This document shows, one piece after another, positions 1 to 8,862 of a DNA stretch of 64,000 nt. The notes beneath the pieces were generated by a model that did no database searches, was not told the origin of the DNA, and saw only the letters and a list, made by a program, of their open reading frames with translations. Position numbers and translations under genes: made by a program. Position 1 is the stretch's first letter. Every line of letters begins with the position of its first letter. The DNA comes from CAYMPH01 sp964529415 (lineage in GTDB: Bacteria > Spirochaetota > UBA4802 > UBA5550), in the NCBI GenBank assembly GCA_964529415.1, contig CAZGWD010000009.1, forward strand, positions 137,419 through 201,418, written 5' to 3'.

Positions 1-1272
1 GGCAGCGCGGATATTCTTGTTCGTGCTGAATCGGCGCAGGATGTCAGCGCTGTTTTAAAAATATGCGGAAAATTTAAAATTCCGGTAATTCCGCGCGGTG
101 CAGGTACCGGCGTAACCGGAGGAGCAGTTCCCATGTCCGGTGGCGTAGTACTCAGCCTGGAAAAGCTTGATAAAATAATTGAAATTGATTCTGCAAATAT
201 GGTTGCTGTTGTTGAACCCGGAGTAATAACTTCAGAAATTGACAAAGCTGTAAAACAATACGGATTATATTATCCTCCTGACCCTGCAAGTCTTGATATT
301 TGCTCAATCGGCGGGAATGTTGCTGAAAATGCAGGAGGCGCCAGAGCAGTTAAGTACGGCACTACGAAAGATTATATTCTGGGCCTTGAGTTCGTTCTGC
401 CGGACGGAACTATAATTCAATCCGGCGGGAAAAATATAAAAAACGTAACAGGCTATAACATTGCTGGACTGCTTTGCGCATCAGAGGGAACGCTTGCAGT
501 TATAACAAAAATATTTTTGCGGCTGATACCGGCGCCTGCTGTTGTTAAAGACATTCTGATTCCATTTGATACAATAGATGAGGCTGTAAACTCTGTAACA
601 AAAATATTATCATCCAATATCATGCCTGTTGCTCTTGAGTTTATGGAAAAGGACGCAATCGAACTTGCTTCGAAATATCTTGAAAAAAAATTTCCTTATC
701 CCGAAGCCGGCGCCCATCTGCTGATACAGATTGACGGCCCCACAGATGAATCTGTTGTTTCGGTAATGGAAAAAATTGTCTCATGCATAAATGCTGATAT
801 GGATAAAATTTCCGCAGCAGAATCGGATATTCAGAGGGAAATTATCTGGAAAGCAAGGCGTTCCATGAGAAAAGCAATAGAATCGGAAAGCACTGTTTTT
901 CTTGCTGAAGATTCAGTTGTACCGAGATCTGAAATACCTGCATTTCTAAAGGAAATAAAAACAAAACTGATTGAATGGAATCTGCGCTCTGTCATGTTCG
1001 GTCATGCCGGAGACGGCAACGTGCATATTGATGTTTTAAAAGGCAGCATGAATAATGATGAGTGGAAAAAAATTGTGCCGCATATTAAAGGGATGATATA
1101 TAAAACTGCAGTGTCATTAGGCGGGACAATAACAGGCGAACATGGAATCGGGTTCACGAGAAAGGATTATCTTGGAATTGCCCTTACAGATGGAGAAATT
1201 GAACTGATGAAAAGAATTAAAAAAGCTTTTGATCCGGATAACATATTAAATCCCGGAAAAATATTCCTGTAA
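1..1272 (+). CDS. FAD-linked 2-hydroxyacid dehydrogenase (GlcD/D-lactate dehydrogenase family), 5' partial
   Basis: The reading frame is open from base 1, so the N-terminus lies outside the window; 423 residues remain. It oxidises a 2-hydroxyacid such as lactate or glycolate to the 2-oxoacid using bound FAD. The FAD-binding loop PRGAGTGVTGG is at in-window residues 31-41, GGNVAENAGG follows, and the C-terminal FAD-oxidase part carries GHAGDGNVH (about 334-342) and GEHGIG (about 379-384), all typical of the GlcD family. Starting at the internal ATG at 133 would remove part of the FAD loop, so that ATG is not the start. Relatives pass electrons to Etf or to Fe-S subunits. An Etf operon lies at the far end of the window, but it is not adjacent. 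The exact substrate cannot be read from the sequence. Confidence 0.9.
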   Translation, partial: GSADILVRAESAQDVSAVLKICGKFKIPVIPRGAGTGVTGGAVPMSGGVVLSLEKLDKIIEIDSANMVAVVEPGVITSEIDKAVKQYGLYYPPDPASLDICSIGGNVAENAGGARAVKYGTTKDYILGLEFVLPDGTIIQSGGKNIKNVTGYNIAGLLCASEGTLAVITKIFLRLIPAPAVVKDILIPFDTIDEAVNSVTKILSSNIMPVALEFMEKDAIELASKYLEKKFPYPEAGAHLLIQIDGPTDESVVSVMEKIVSCINADMDKISAAESDIQREIIWKARRSMRKAIESESTVFLAEDSVVPRSEIPAFLKEIKTKLIEWNLRSVMFGHAGDGNVHIDVLKGSMNNDEWKKIVPHIKGMIYKTAVSLGGTITGEHGIGFTRKDYLGIALTDGEIELMKRIKKAFDPDNILNPGKIFL

Positions 1273-1330
1273 ATTCTGCTTGCAAAAAATATCTTAAAAA
1301 TTGGATAATTAATTTATAATTCAATTATAT

Positions 1331-1462
1331 TCCCCCCGTCCCCCAAAGGGGCGAATATAATATAATAATTTTGCTTGAGATGAAGATATATTAAAAAAAA
1401 TATAAATTACAAATTCGGGAAATTATTATTTATCAAGTGCCCCTCCGGGGACAGGGGGCTTC
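1331..1462. repeat. Paired GC-rich inverted repeats, MITE-like element
   Basis: A C-run/G-run hairpin at 1331-1353 (CCCCCCGTCCCC, AAA, GGGGC) and a second at 1437-1462 (GCCCCTCCGGGGACAGGGGG) face each other across about 80 bp of very AT-rich DNA. The second hairpin read in reverse complement resembles the first, so the unit looks like a small element with terminal inverted repeats. The interior has no open reading frame. A second unit of the same design is at 49003-49172, and single hairpins of the family occur elsewhere. The element occupies most of the gap between the oxidase gene and mtnP. Confidence 0.6.
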
Positions 1463-1502
1463 AGAGAGATTCAAGGGAAATTAAAATCAAGAGGTAACCA
1501 AA

Positions 1503-2375
1503 TTGGAAAAAATTAAAATTGGAATTATAGGCGGATCTGGTTTATATGAAGTTGATGGCGCAAAGGTACTTGAAGAAATAATTATTGATACTCCATGGGG
1601 AAGCCCTTCGGATTCAATTACTGTTGCAGAGATTGGCGGTGTTAAAGCCGCATTTCTGCCCAGGCATGGTAAAGGGCATGTATTCACTCCGTCAGAAATC
1701 CCATACAGGGCGAATATTGCAGCAATGAAAATAATAGGTGTTGAGGAAATTTATTCTTTTTCAGCAGTAGGAAGTCTCAAAGAGGAAATAAAGCCTACGC
1801 ATTTTGTAATACCTGATCAGGTTATTGACAGAACAAAATTCAGACAGCACGAAAATTCTTTTTTTGAAAAAGGTGTTGTCGGCCATGTCGCTTTTGCAGA
1901 TCCATTCTGCTTCAGGCTGCACGATATTATCAAACCGGCTATGAAAGAAGCTGGCATAACTTATCACTCTGAAGAAACTCTTATATGCATGGAAGGTCCG
2001 GCATTTTCAACCAGAGCTGAAAGCAGACTGTACAGAACATGGGGTGCAGGTCTTATAAATATGTCCACTCTGCCTGAAGCCAAGCTTGCGCGCGAAGCGC
2101 AGATCTGTTATGCTGTAATCTGCATGAGCACTGATTATGACAGCTGGAAAGATGACGAGGAGCATGTATCTGTGGAAATGATAATCAAGTATATGAATGA
2201 AAATTCCGCAAACGGAAAAAAACTGATTCATGCACTGTTAAAAAGAGCAGGGAAGGATGAAAGATCATGTGCCTGCCCGGAAGCATCTAAATATGCAATA
2301 TTTACATCGAAGGATAAGATTCCTCATGAGAAAGCTTCTAAAATAAAATCAATACTGCCCGGTCATGATATTTGA
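1503..2375 (+). CDS. mtnP: S-methyl-5'-thioadenosine phosphorylase
   Basis: The enzyme cleaves methylthioadenosine with phosphate to adenine and methylthioribose-1-phosphate in the cytoplasm, recycling the by-product of polyamine synthesis and radical-SAM chemistry. The 290 residues show the phosphorylase signatures GGSGLY (10-15), RHGKGH (54-59), SAVGSL, GPAFSTRAES and a C-terminal TDYDSW. The Asp pair in TDYDSW favours a 6-aminopurine (MTA) over guanosine or inosine. The start is TTG at 1503, preceded by GAGGT about 7 bases upstream; no ATG in this frame keeps the N-terminal GGSG motif. Its 3' end overlaps the next gene by 11 bases, so the two are probably translated together. Confidence 0.93.
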   Translation: MEKIKIGIIGGSGLYEVDGAKVLEEIIIDTPWGSPSDSITVAEIGGVKAAFLPRHGKGHVFTPSEIPYRANIAAMKIIGVEEIYSFSAVGSLKEEIKPTHFVIPDQVIDRTKFRQHENSFFEKGVVGHVAFADPFCFRLHDIIKPAMKEAGITYHSEETLICMEGPAFSTRAESRLYRTWGAGLINMSTLPEAKLAREAQICYAVICMSTDYDSWKDDEEHVSVEMIIKYMNENSANGKKLIHALLKRAGKDERSCACPEASKYAIFTSKDKIPHEKASKIKSILPGHDI

Positions 2376-3201
2376 TTTTCATGTACATCTTTTTCCTGAT
2401 GATGTTTGCAATAACAGGGAAGCTTTTTTTTCAGATAGAAATTTTAAATTGCTATATAGCGATTCGAAATCAAAAATTCTGAATGTATCCGGAATCAATA
2501 ATTATTTAAAAGATAATGAAATTTCAAAGGCAGCTGTAATGGGGTTTGCCTGGGAAAATTCCGGTTTCTGCCAAAAACAGAATGAGTACTTTTTTAAAGC
2601 CGCACTGGATTTTCCGGCAACAATTTATCCTTTTGGATCAATTCCTGCAGAAGCTAAGAATGTTCATGACTGGTGCATATCAATTAAAGAATCCGGTCTT
2701 TATGGTATTGGCGAGCTTGCATTTTACTGCAGCGGTGTCTCATGCGCAGATTTGGATTTTTTATCATCAGTGCTGGATTCTTCTGTAAAACTTTCCCTGC
2801 CGGTTTGCCTTCATATTAATGAACCTGTTGGGCATGATTATCCGGGCAAATATCAGACTTCGTTTAATGAATTATTTAAAATTATTTCTCAATATCCTGA
2901 AGCAGTAATTATTCTATCACACTGGGGGGGAGGCCTGCTATTTTATGAACTCATGCCCGAGGTAAAGGAAAAATTAAAAAACTGCATGTACGATACTGCA
3001 GCATCACCATTTTTATATGACAACAGAATATACAGAACTGCTGCAGATATAATCAGCGCGGATAAGATTTTATTCGGTTCGGATTTTCCTGTTATCGGAC
3101 TGAATAGATATTTTAATGGAATAAAAGAAAATTTAAGCTCTGAAGAGATGGAATGTGTTTTATGGAAAAATGCCCTTAGAATTTCAGGAATAAGGGAATA
3201 A
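2365..3201 (+). CDS. Amidohydrolase-family (Amidohydro_2-like) metal-dependent hydrolase
   Basis: This 278-residue protein has the layout of a TIM-barrel metallohydrolase. It shows HVH at residues 6-8, a His in CLHINEP, a His in ILSHWGG, and GSDFP near the C-terminus, matching the strand-end metal ligands of the Amidohydro_2 group (decarboxylases and lactonases). The ATG lies inside the end of mtnP, 11 bases before its stop, so expression is coupled to it. The pairing suggests that the substrate comes from the methylthioribose branch, but that is inference. The 3' end overlaps the convergent membrane-protein gene by 26 bases. The reaction cannot be assigned. Confidence 0.8.
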   Translation: MIFDFHVHLFPDDVCNNREAFFSDRNFKLLYSDSKSKILNVSGINNYLKDNEISKAAVMGFAWENSGFCQKQNEYFFKAALDFPATIYPFGSIPAEAKNVHDWCISIKESGLYGIGELAFYCSGVSCADLDFLSSVLDSSVKLSLPVCLHINEPVGHDYPGKYQTSFNELFKIISQYPEAVIILSHWGGGLLFYELMPEVKEKLKNCMYDTAASPFLYDNRIYRTAADIISADKILFGSDFPVIGLNRYFNGIKENLSSEEMECVLWKNALRISGIRE

Positions 3202-4333
3202 GATTTTTAAAAACAATTCCAGCTAATCCTGTTAAAATTAAACCCGCTGCCATGCTTAACAATAATGCTTTTTTTGATACTGATCTGCCTGGATCTGATT
3301 CCATAATGTGAACAGATACAGCTGCAAGACTCTGGGATGCTGAAATGAAATAAGATAGTATTAAAAGATTCAGAATGTATAACCAGAAAAAAATAAAGAT
3401 CATTCCTGCATCGAAAACCCCTGAACCGGTTATTCCTGCAATTGATGATAAAATATTTTGAGGGGATGATGCAATCTTTTGAGCTGCTTCAGGCATTAAT
3501 GAAAGAATAATAATTGCTCCGGTTCCAATAAGCGCTGTTCCAACAGTGATTAATGTCATGAAGTAAATAAAATTCATAACTGCAGAATTTAAAAATGAAT
3601 AAACAGGAATGTTTATATTTTCAACTGCTATAAATCTGAATAGGCTTTTTATAGTGAATTTTACCCTGCGGCTTCTTAATGATATAAATGATATTATTAT
3701 TGGTTTGAAAATTGCAGTAAACACTATAATTAAAGCTGCAGTAATCAATACAGGTTCAAAAATTCCAGTGTAAAGAATGCCGAATCTTTTTAAAGGATAA
3801 GCAGGAAGTACAGCAATAATAAAAATCAATAGCATTCCTGCAGAAACTATAAAAACACTTCTAAGATCATTGAATATTTCATGCTTTATGAGCGAGTATG
3901 TAACATTGCTGCCGTAATGAATTCTGTGAAAAATATTTTTTGTTACAAGATAAAGCATGGTGTCATACAGGAATGATAGGAAAACTGCAGATGTTAAAAT
4001 ATATACTCCAAATAAAAATGGATGTGTTATAAAAGAAGTAAAATTTTCATAAACCACAAAGCCTGTTAGAAGTATGAATATTGAAAAAAATAAAAGAAAC
4101 AGAAATGATACAGCAATATTTTTTAGATTGAATGAGTAGAAAATTCCTTCAAGAATATCTTTTGCTGAAAGATTATTTTCAGAAATGCCTTTATATTCAG
4201 TCCAGGCTTCTTTTTTATTGTCAATTACAACTTTATTTTTACATTTTTCACAGAAGAAATATACCCGTTTATCATCTAAACGATAATCGGGTATATGGAA
4301 TTTCTGTGCGCAGTTTGAACAGCTTATTTCCAT
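3176..4333 (-). CDS. Membrane protein with N-terminal zinc ribbon
   Basis: Residues 1-45 form a small zinc ribbon with CSNC near the start and CEKC about 23 residues later, like the MJ0042-type finger found at the start of some bacterial membrane proteins. The rest is strongly hydrophobic, with about six to seven membrane segments between residues 70 and 385. Charged loops separate them, and there is no enzymatic motif. It ends inside the 3' end of the convergent amidohydrolase gene. A lipoprotein gene lies 9 bases upstream on the same strand, so the two probably form an operon. The function is unknown. The cytoplasmic finger suggests binding of a partner protein or nucleic acid. Confidence 0.75.
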   Translation of the reverse strand: MEISCSNCAQKFHIPDYRLDDKRVYFFCEKCKNKVVIDNKKEAWTEYKGISENNLSAKDILEGIFYSFNLKNIAVSFLFLLFFSIFILLTGFVVYENFTSFITHPFLFGVYILTSAVFLSFLYDTMLYLVTKNIFHRIHYGSNVTYSLIKHEIFNDLRSVFIVSAGMLLIFIIAVLPAYPLKRFGILYTGIFEPVLITAALIIVFTAIFKPIIISFISLRSRRVKFTIKSLFRFIAVENINIPVYSFLNSAVMNFIYFMTLITVGTALIGTGAIIILSLMPEAAQKIASSPQNILSSIAGITGSGVFDAGMIFIFFWLYILNLLILSYFISASQSLAAVSVHIMESDPGRSVSKKALLLSMAAGLILTGLAGIVFKNLIPLFLKF

Positions 4334-4342
4334 TAAAAATAT

Positions 4343-4621
4343 TTACTTCTTTTCCTGTTTCAATTTAATATCGCCCAGCTGATCTATTACTTTTGGATCT
4401 TTATCTTTTTTTGCAGAAAATGCCTTAAATTGCTCAAGCGTATATCCGTATTTTTTAAGTATTTCTTTTGATCTCTCGGGATTGATATCAGGGTCCGGAA
4501 GATTTATTTCATTTTCAATTTTCAAGAAATCTTCAGCTGTCATTTCTTTTGGTTGTTTTGCGCAGGATACGATCAATGACATTGATATAATTATTAAAGC
4601 CATTACTTTTAAAAGTTTCAT
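4343..4621 (-). CDS. Small lipoprotein
   Basis: A 92-residue protein with a classic lipoprotein signal: a Lys start, a hydrophobic run, then the lipobox LIVSC with Cys at residue 20. The mature part is about 70 residues, charged and probably helical, with no motif that I recognise. It is the upstream partner of the zinc-ribbon membrane protein, so both may work in the envelope. GAGG sits just ahead of the ATG. Confidence 0.75.
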   Translation of the reverse strand: MKLLKVMALIIISMSLIVSCAKQPKEMTAEDFLKIENEINLPDPDINPERSKEILKKYGYTLEQFKAFSAKKDKDPKVIDQLGDIKLKQEKK

Positions 4622-4836
4622 AATTCCTCCATGAAATTTTCCATATAGAATATAAACCGCACCTGATTATCAAATGCGGAACATTTTTACAACAATGCAA
4701 TGGTGTTCCTTCTTTTTTAATATGTCAAGAATAAAAACTAAATATTATAGATAGGATATAATATTGCTGCAGCTGTATCCTGGAATTATTTCATCAAAAA
4801 AATTTAATTAAGTTTTCCGATAGAAATCTATTCGCA

Positions 4837-7062
4837 TTAAGATTCAGGAAAAATCTCAACAGGTATTCCGTTAAGTACGGAATTTCCGGATAACAGGTCG
4901 AAGCTTGTTTCATCTGCAAGAATATTGCTGTTTATGCCTGCATGAGCCTGAGCCACGCTTATCCTGATATCCGGAAGATCATGGCCCCACCCATGTGGGA
5001 GCGATACCACACCAGGCATTAAATCGCTTGTAACTTCCACTGGAGCTGTTATTGAACCGACTCTGCTTTTAATGCAGACATTGTCTCCAGCGGATACATT
5101 CAAGTTCCTGGCATCATCCGGATTGATTTGAAGAGTGCATCGCGGCCTGCCTGATACCAGTGCAGGTATATTATGCATCCAGGAATTATTTGATTTCAAG
5201 TCTCTGCGTCCTATTAACAGAAAACCCTTTGTAGGAGAGGAGTTCATGAAAGCTTCAAGTCTTGGAACATCATCTGTAATAAATGCAGGCGCCAATTCTA
5301 TTTTAGCAGAGGATGTTGAGAGTATTTCCGGAAGCCTTGGCATTAAAGGACCCAGATCGATGCCGTGAGGATTGTCTATCAATTTCTGATAAGACAGGCC
5401 GCTATTGTCTGCGTCAAATCCATTTCCGTATGGTCCTGTTCTCAGAAGAAAATCAAGCATCCGCTCAGTTCCCTTGAGCGGCTTCAGTGCAGCAATTACC
5501 TCTTCCGCAGTTTTTTGTGAAATTTTGCTTTCCGGCAGTTTCATGTTCGCATCAATCATCTGCCTGATTATATATTCATCCAGCGCTGCAGGATCAGCCG
5601 ATGCTCCCATTCCTGATGTTATTAGTGTAAGCCTTGTCAGGATTTCCCAGAAACTCATTTCATCTGATTCAACAGGCAGAACAGGTTTGGAATACTTGGC
5701 TATGTTGCGGACTGAAAAAAGATTAAATACAAAATCATAATGTCCTTGTGACAGCTGGGATGTGGCAGGAAGAATCACATGAGCATGCCTGCTGGTTTCG
5801 TTAAGATAATAGTCAACTGAGACCATAAAATCCAGTGTGCTCAGTGCTTTATCCAGGCGGCGGCTGTTCGGATTTGATATAACTGGATTTCCAGTTATGC
5901 ATATCAAGGAACGTATCTGGCTTTCTCCCGGAGTTTCTATTTCATCAGCCAATGTGGCTACCGGAAATTCGCCGAGAATCTCCGGTAGATTCTGTACGCG
6001 GCTTCTCCATCTGCCTACCCTGAATTCTTTTCCTGTTTTATTATTTAAAGGAAGATGAGCCGGTGTTGTAAACATGGCTCCTCCTGGCTTGTCAAAATTT
6101 CCTGTAATAATATTTAAAACATCTACAAGCCAGTTTGTGAGTCCTCCAAAAAGAACAGTGCTTGCTCCCATACGCCCGTAAACCACAGCAGTATCAGCAT
6201 CAGCTAATTCAATTGCCATCCGGCGGATATCAGCAGCAGAAATTCCGCATACAGGTGAAACTTTTTCCGGAGTAAACTGTTTCGACAGCTCCTTAACAGT
6301 TTCAAGGCCATTTATCAATTGAGCTATATTCCCAGGTTTTATGCGATTATTTTCAAATAACGTGCTGATCATTGCGAATAACAGAAGCGCATCTGTTCCT
6401 GGTCGGATAAAATGATGTTCATCAGCCATCATGGCAGTGGCAGTTTTTTTTGGATCAACAACAACAATTTTTCCTCCTCTGTTTTTAATAGCTTTAAGGC
6501 GTCCGGGAAAATCAGGAGCTGTGCACAGGCTTCCGTTTGACGCAAGAGGATTTGCGCCGATTATCAGCAAATGCGCAGTACGGTCAAGGTCTGGAATCGG
6601 AATCGTATTTGGATTGCCGTACATCAGTCCGCATGCCATCTGTTTTGGAAGCTGGTCCACAGATGATGATGAATATGTATTTTTACTTCTGATAGATTTT
6701 AACAGCGGCGGAAGAGCTATGCTTGCAATAGTATGCGTGTTCGGGTTGCCCAAATATACAGCAACTGCATCCTGGCCGTATTGTTTTTTAATTGAAGTGA
6801 GACCTTTCTCAACCTCAGCAAAAGCAGTTTCCCATGAAACCTCTGTCCACTGGCGGCCATTACGGATTAATGGTCTGCGAAGACGTTCAGGATCTTCATG
6901 AAGCTTATTTAAGTTAGCTCCCTTGGGGCATATGTAGCCGCGGCTGAATTCATCGTCCTGGTCGCCTCGGATACCTGTAACTCGATTATCCGACAAAGTA
7001 ATGGCCAGACCGCAGGTGGCTTCACATAAAGGGCAGGTTCTGAATACAGTTGTCTCACTCAT
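4837..7062 (-). CDS. Molybdopterin-dependent oxidoreductase (DMSO reductase superfamily)
   Basis: A 741-residue catalytic subunit with Mo/W-bis-pterin domains. Residues 10-45 hold the [4Fe-4S] site (Cys10, 13, 17 and 45, the last in CPKG). The central part has the pterin-binding segments (LLIIGANPLASNGS, RPGTDALLL) and the C-terminal barrel has LPHGWGHD. There is no Tat signal, so it is probably cytoplasmic. No electron-transfer or membrane subunit lies next to it, unlike formate dehydrogenase or nitrate reductase operons. Single-subunit relatives are usually annotated only as BisC/FdhF-like. A TetR gene lies 97 bases upstream on the same strand. The substrate is unknown. Confidence 0.88.
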   Translation of the reverse strand: MSETTVFRTCPLCEATCGLAITLSDNRVTGIRGDQDDEFSRGYICPKGANLNKLHEDPERLRRPLIRNGRQWTEVSWETAFAEVEKGLTSIKKQYGQDAVAVYLGNPNTHTIASIALPPLLKSIRSKNTYSSSSVDQLPKQMACGLMYGNPNTIPIPDLDRTAHLLIIGANPLASNGSLCTAPDFPGRLKAIKNRGGKIVVVDPKKTATAMMADEHHFIRPGTDALLLFAMISTLFENNRIKPGNIAQLINGLETVKELSKQFTPEKVSPVCGISAADIRRMAIELADADTAVVYGRMGASTVLFGGLTNWLVDVLNIITGNFDKPGGAMFTTPAHLPLNNKTGKEFRVGRWRSRVQNLPEILGEFPVATLADEIETPGESQIRSLICITGNPVISNPNSRRLDKALSTLDFMVSVDYYLNETSRHAHVILPATSQLSQGHYDFVFNLFSVRNIAKYSKPVLPVESDEMSFWEILTRLTLITSGMGASADPAALDEYIIRQMIDANMKLPESKISQKTAEEVIAALKPLKGTERMLDFLLRTGPYGNGFDADNSGLSYQKLIDNPHGIDLGPLMPRLPEILSTSSAKIELAPAFITDDVPRLEAFMNSSPTKGFLLIGRRDLKSNNSWMHNIPALVSGRPRCTLQINPDDARNLNVSAGDNVCIKSRVGSITAPVEVTSDLMPGVVSLPHGWGHDLPDIRISVAQAHAGINSNILADETSFDLLSGNSVLNGIPVEIFPES

Positions 7063-7159
7063 TAGTTTTATCCTTTAAGAAATTTTTTAATAATAGCCTT
7101 TATCAGTCGCAAATCGGAAAGAATTAAAAAAAAGTTTGCATTCTGAAATAATAGATTAA

Positions 7160-7762
7160 TTATATTTTAAAAAAATCAGATTTAAGCCCTAAAAGAATAT
7201 AAATAGATTTTATGCAATCAAGCATATCTGTATCATCTTTGCTGAGTTTTGACATCATGATTCCGCCTTCAATGGCTGAAATTATATGGCGGGCAAGCAT
7301 TTTTGGTTTGATGGCTGAAGATATTTTCCCATCCTGCGATGCCTGATTTAAATATCCTGAAAAAATTTCTGTCCAATCATTGAAAACCTCACGGATAATA
7401 GTGCTGAATTGGGAATTTATATCTGACAGCTCCAGCGCGAAATTGCCGAATATGCAGCCTCCAATAAAATTTTTTTTCCTGTGATATTTGTATATTGCAT
7501 AAATCAGGCTGTCCAGTTTCTGAAGAGGCTCCGTTCCTTTTATACAGCTCATGAGATATTTATTGTATTCTTTTTTCGCTTCCAGTATTATAGCTTTGCC
7601 GAGTTCCTCTTTGCTTGAAAAATGAAAATAGAGATTCCCCTTTTTAACGCCAGTAGCATCTATTATATCATTAATGCTGGTGTTTGTGAAGCCTTTGATG
7701 TTAATGATGTCAATAGCGGTATTTAGAACTTTTTCGCGGGTTATTTCACCTTTTGTAATCAT
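7160..7762 (-). CDS. TetR-family regulator
   Basis: A 200-residue one-component repressor. The N-terminal helix-turn-helix (GFTNTSINDIIDATGVKKGN, then LYFHFSSKEEL) is a textbook TetR DNA-binding domain, and the C-terminal helical ligand domain is of the YxaF/LmrA-like length. I chose the ATG at 7762 because GGAG sits 6 bases before it. In-frame starts at 7774 (ATG) and 7786 (TTG) lack a ribosome site, and the longest one runs into the operator-like dyad at 7781-7796. It lies divergent to the glutathione peroxidase gene and upstream of the molybdopterin enzyme, so it could control itself and either neighbour. The inducer is unknown. Confidence 0.88.
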   Translation of the reverse strand: MITKGEITREKVLNTAIDIINIKGFTNTSINDIIDATGVKKGNLYFHFSSKEELGKAIILEAKKEYNKYLMSCIKGTEPLQKLDSLIYAIYKYHRKKNFIGGCIFGNFALELSDINSQFSTIIREVFNDWTEIFSGYLNQASQDGKISSAIKPKMLARHIISAIEGGIMMSKLSKDDTDMLDCIKSIYILLGLKSDFFKI

Positions 7763-7780
7763 TTTATTCTCCATAAAAAG

Positions 7781-7796
7781 TACCAACTGGTCAGTA
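7781..7796. promoter_or_regulatory. TetR operator-like dyad
   Basis: A 16-base dyad of the form TAC-NN-AC-NN-GT-NN-GTA lies 19 bases upstream of the chosen TetR start codon. Its length and spacing fit a TetR-family site, so autorepression is likely. This is inferred from position and symmetry only. Confidence 0.5.
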
Positions 7797-7842
7797 TATT
7801 AATATCAGCATTAATAATGTCAATATTTTTTTACTTTTATTC

Positions 7843-7870
7843 TTGACTTTATATTGATTGCAATTATATT
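7843..7870 (+). promoter_or_regulatory. Sigma-70-type promoter of the glutathione peroxidase operon
   Basis: TTGACT at 7843-7848 and TATATT at 7865-7870 are 16 bases apart, ahead of the peroxidase gene. The -10 hexamer lies inside the inverted repeat at 7862-7885, so a bound repressor would block this promoter. Confidence 0.6.
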
Positions 7871-7885
7871 GTACACAATATAATT
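7862..7885. promoter_or_regulatory. Perfect 24-base inverted repeat, probable OhrR/MarR operator
   Basis: Two 11-base arms, AATTATATTGT and ACAATATAATT, are exact reverse complements around a central AC. Such AT-rich dyads are typical MarR-family sites, and the core resembles the TACAATT/AATTGTA operator known for OhrR. It overlaps the -10 region and ends 12 bases before the peroxidase ATG. The OhrR-like gene is the second gene of the operon. Confidence 0.7.
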
Positions 7886-7897
7886 AAGGAGGATCAA

Positions 7898-8386
7898 ATG
7901 TCAGATTTATACAAAATCAAAATTAAAACAAACAGCCTGGAAGAAAAATCACTTTCCGAATATAAAGGAAAGGTTTTGCTGATTGTAAATACAGCAAGCA
8001 AATGCGGTTTTACGCCTCAGTATAATGCTCTTGAAGATCTTTATAAAAAGCATAAAGCTGAGGGTTTTGAAGTGCTCTCTTTTCCGAGCAACCAGTTTCT
8101 GAATCAGGAACCAGGAACTAATGATGATATACAGAAGTTCTGTTCGCTTAATTTCAATACCACTTTTCCTATTTTTGATAAAATTGACGTCAAGGGTGAT
8201 TCAATTCATCCTCTATTCAGACATCTTACAGAAAATAAAAAGGGAGCTTTCGGGTCAAAAAAAATAAAGTGGAATTTCACGAAATTTCTTGTTGATCGCA
8301 AAGGCAATATTGTTAAAAGATTCGCTCCATATATAAAGCCGGAAAAAATTGAAAAAGATATAATTAGTCTCATAAGGGATAAGTAA
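7898..8386 (+). CDS. Glutathione peroxidase family (thioredoxin-dependent type)
   Basis: A 162-residue cytoplasmic peroxidase that reduces hydroperoxides. Cys36 in NTASKCGFT is the peroxidatic residue, Gln66 in SNQF and Trp-Asn in WNFTKF complete the catalytic site, and Cys82 in KFCSLNF is at the position of the resolving Cys of thioredoxin-linked bacterial GPx. The usual PCNQF box reads PSNQF here, so one non-catalytic Cys is replaced by Ser. AAGGAGG lies just upstream of the ATG. The OhrR-like regulator starts 4 bases after its stop, pointing to peroxide-induced expression. Confidence 0.93.
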   Translation: MSDLYKIKIKTNSLEEKSLSEYKGKVLLIVNTASKCGFTPQYNALEDLYKKHKAEGFEVLSFPSNQFLNQEPGTNDDIQKFCSLNFNTTFPIFDKIDVKGDSIHPLFRHLTENKKGAFGSKKIKWNFTKFLVDRKGNIVKRFAPYIKPEKIEKDIISLIRDK

Positions 8387-8389
8387 ATA

Positions 8390-8830
8390 ATGAATGATGA
8401 ATTTTTGAAGCTCAATAACCAGCTCTGCTTTGATTTTTACTCAATCTCAATGGCCATTACACGTATGTATGGTCCGCTTCTTGCTGAGCTTGGAATAACT
8501 TATCCGCAGTACCTTGCGCTTCTTATTTTATGGGAGAACGATAATGTGGAAGTTAACAGGATTACATTGCTGCTTCGCATGGATACAGGAACAGTAAGCC
8601 CGATGCTTAAGCGCCTTGAAGCGAACGGTTTGATAACACGCAAAAGATCACAGGATGACGAGAGAAAGGTGATTGTATCCCTGACAAAAAAAGGATCTGC
8701 ACTTAAGCAGAAAGCTGCCGGAGTGCCTTCTGAGCTTTTCTGTAAATCAGGTATGGATCTGGCTGAGTATAAATCCATGAAAAAAATTCTTTCGGATTTT
8801 TTATTAAAAATTGAGAATAAAGCATCATGA
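8390..8830 (+). CDS. MarR-family peroxide sensor, OhrR-like
   Basis: A 146-residue winged-helix repressor. The N-terminus LNNQLCFDFY places Cys13 exactly where OhrR carries its peroxide-sensing Cys, and the Tyr residues around YGPLL and YPQYL match those that hydrogen-bond that Cys in OhrR. The DNA-binding helix RMDTGTVSPMLKRLEANGLI and the wing KRSQDDERKV follow. It is cotranscribed with the peroxidase, and the perfect dyad at 7862-7885 is its likely operator. Oxidation of Cys13 by organic hydroperoxide would release the DNA. No second conserved Cys is visible, so it would be a one-Cys sensor. Confidence 0.88.
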   Translation: MNDEFLKLNNQLCFDFYSISMAITRMYGPLLAELGITYPQYLALLILWENDNVEVNRITLLLRMDTGTVSPMLKRLEANGLITRKRSQDDERKVIVSLTKKGSALKQKAAGVPSELFCKSGMDLAEYKSMKKILSDFLLKIENKAS

Positions 8831-8862
8831 AAAACTGAGTTTTGATAAAATTGGAGTATAAA

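Noticed and set aside
6431..6901. Long open frame on the plus strand inside the molybdopterin oxidoreductase gene
   Set aside because: It is antisense to a well-supported gene, has no ribosome site, and its translation shows no protein-like pattern.
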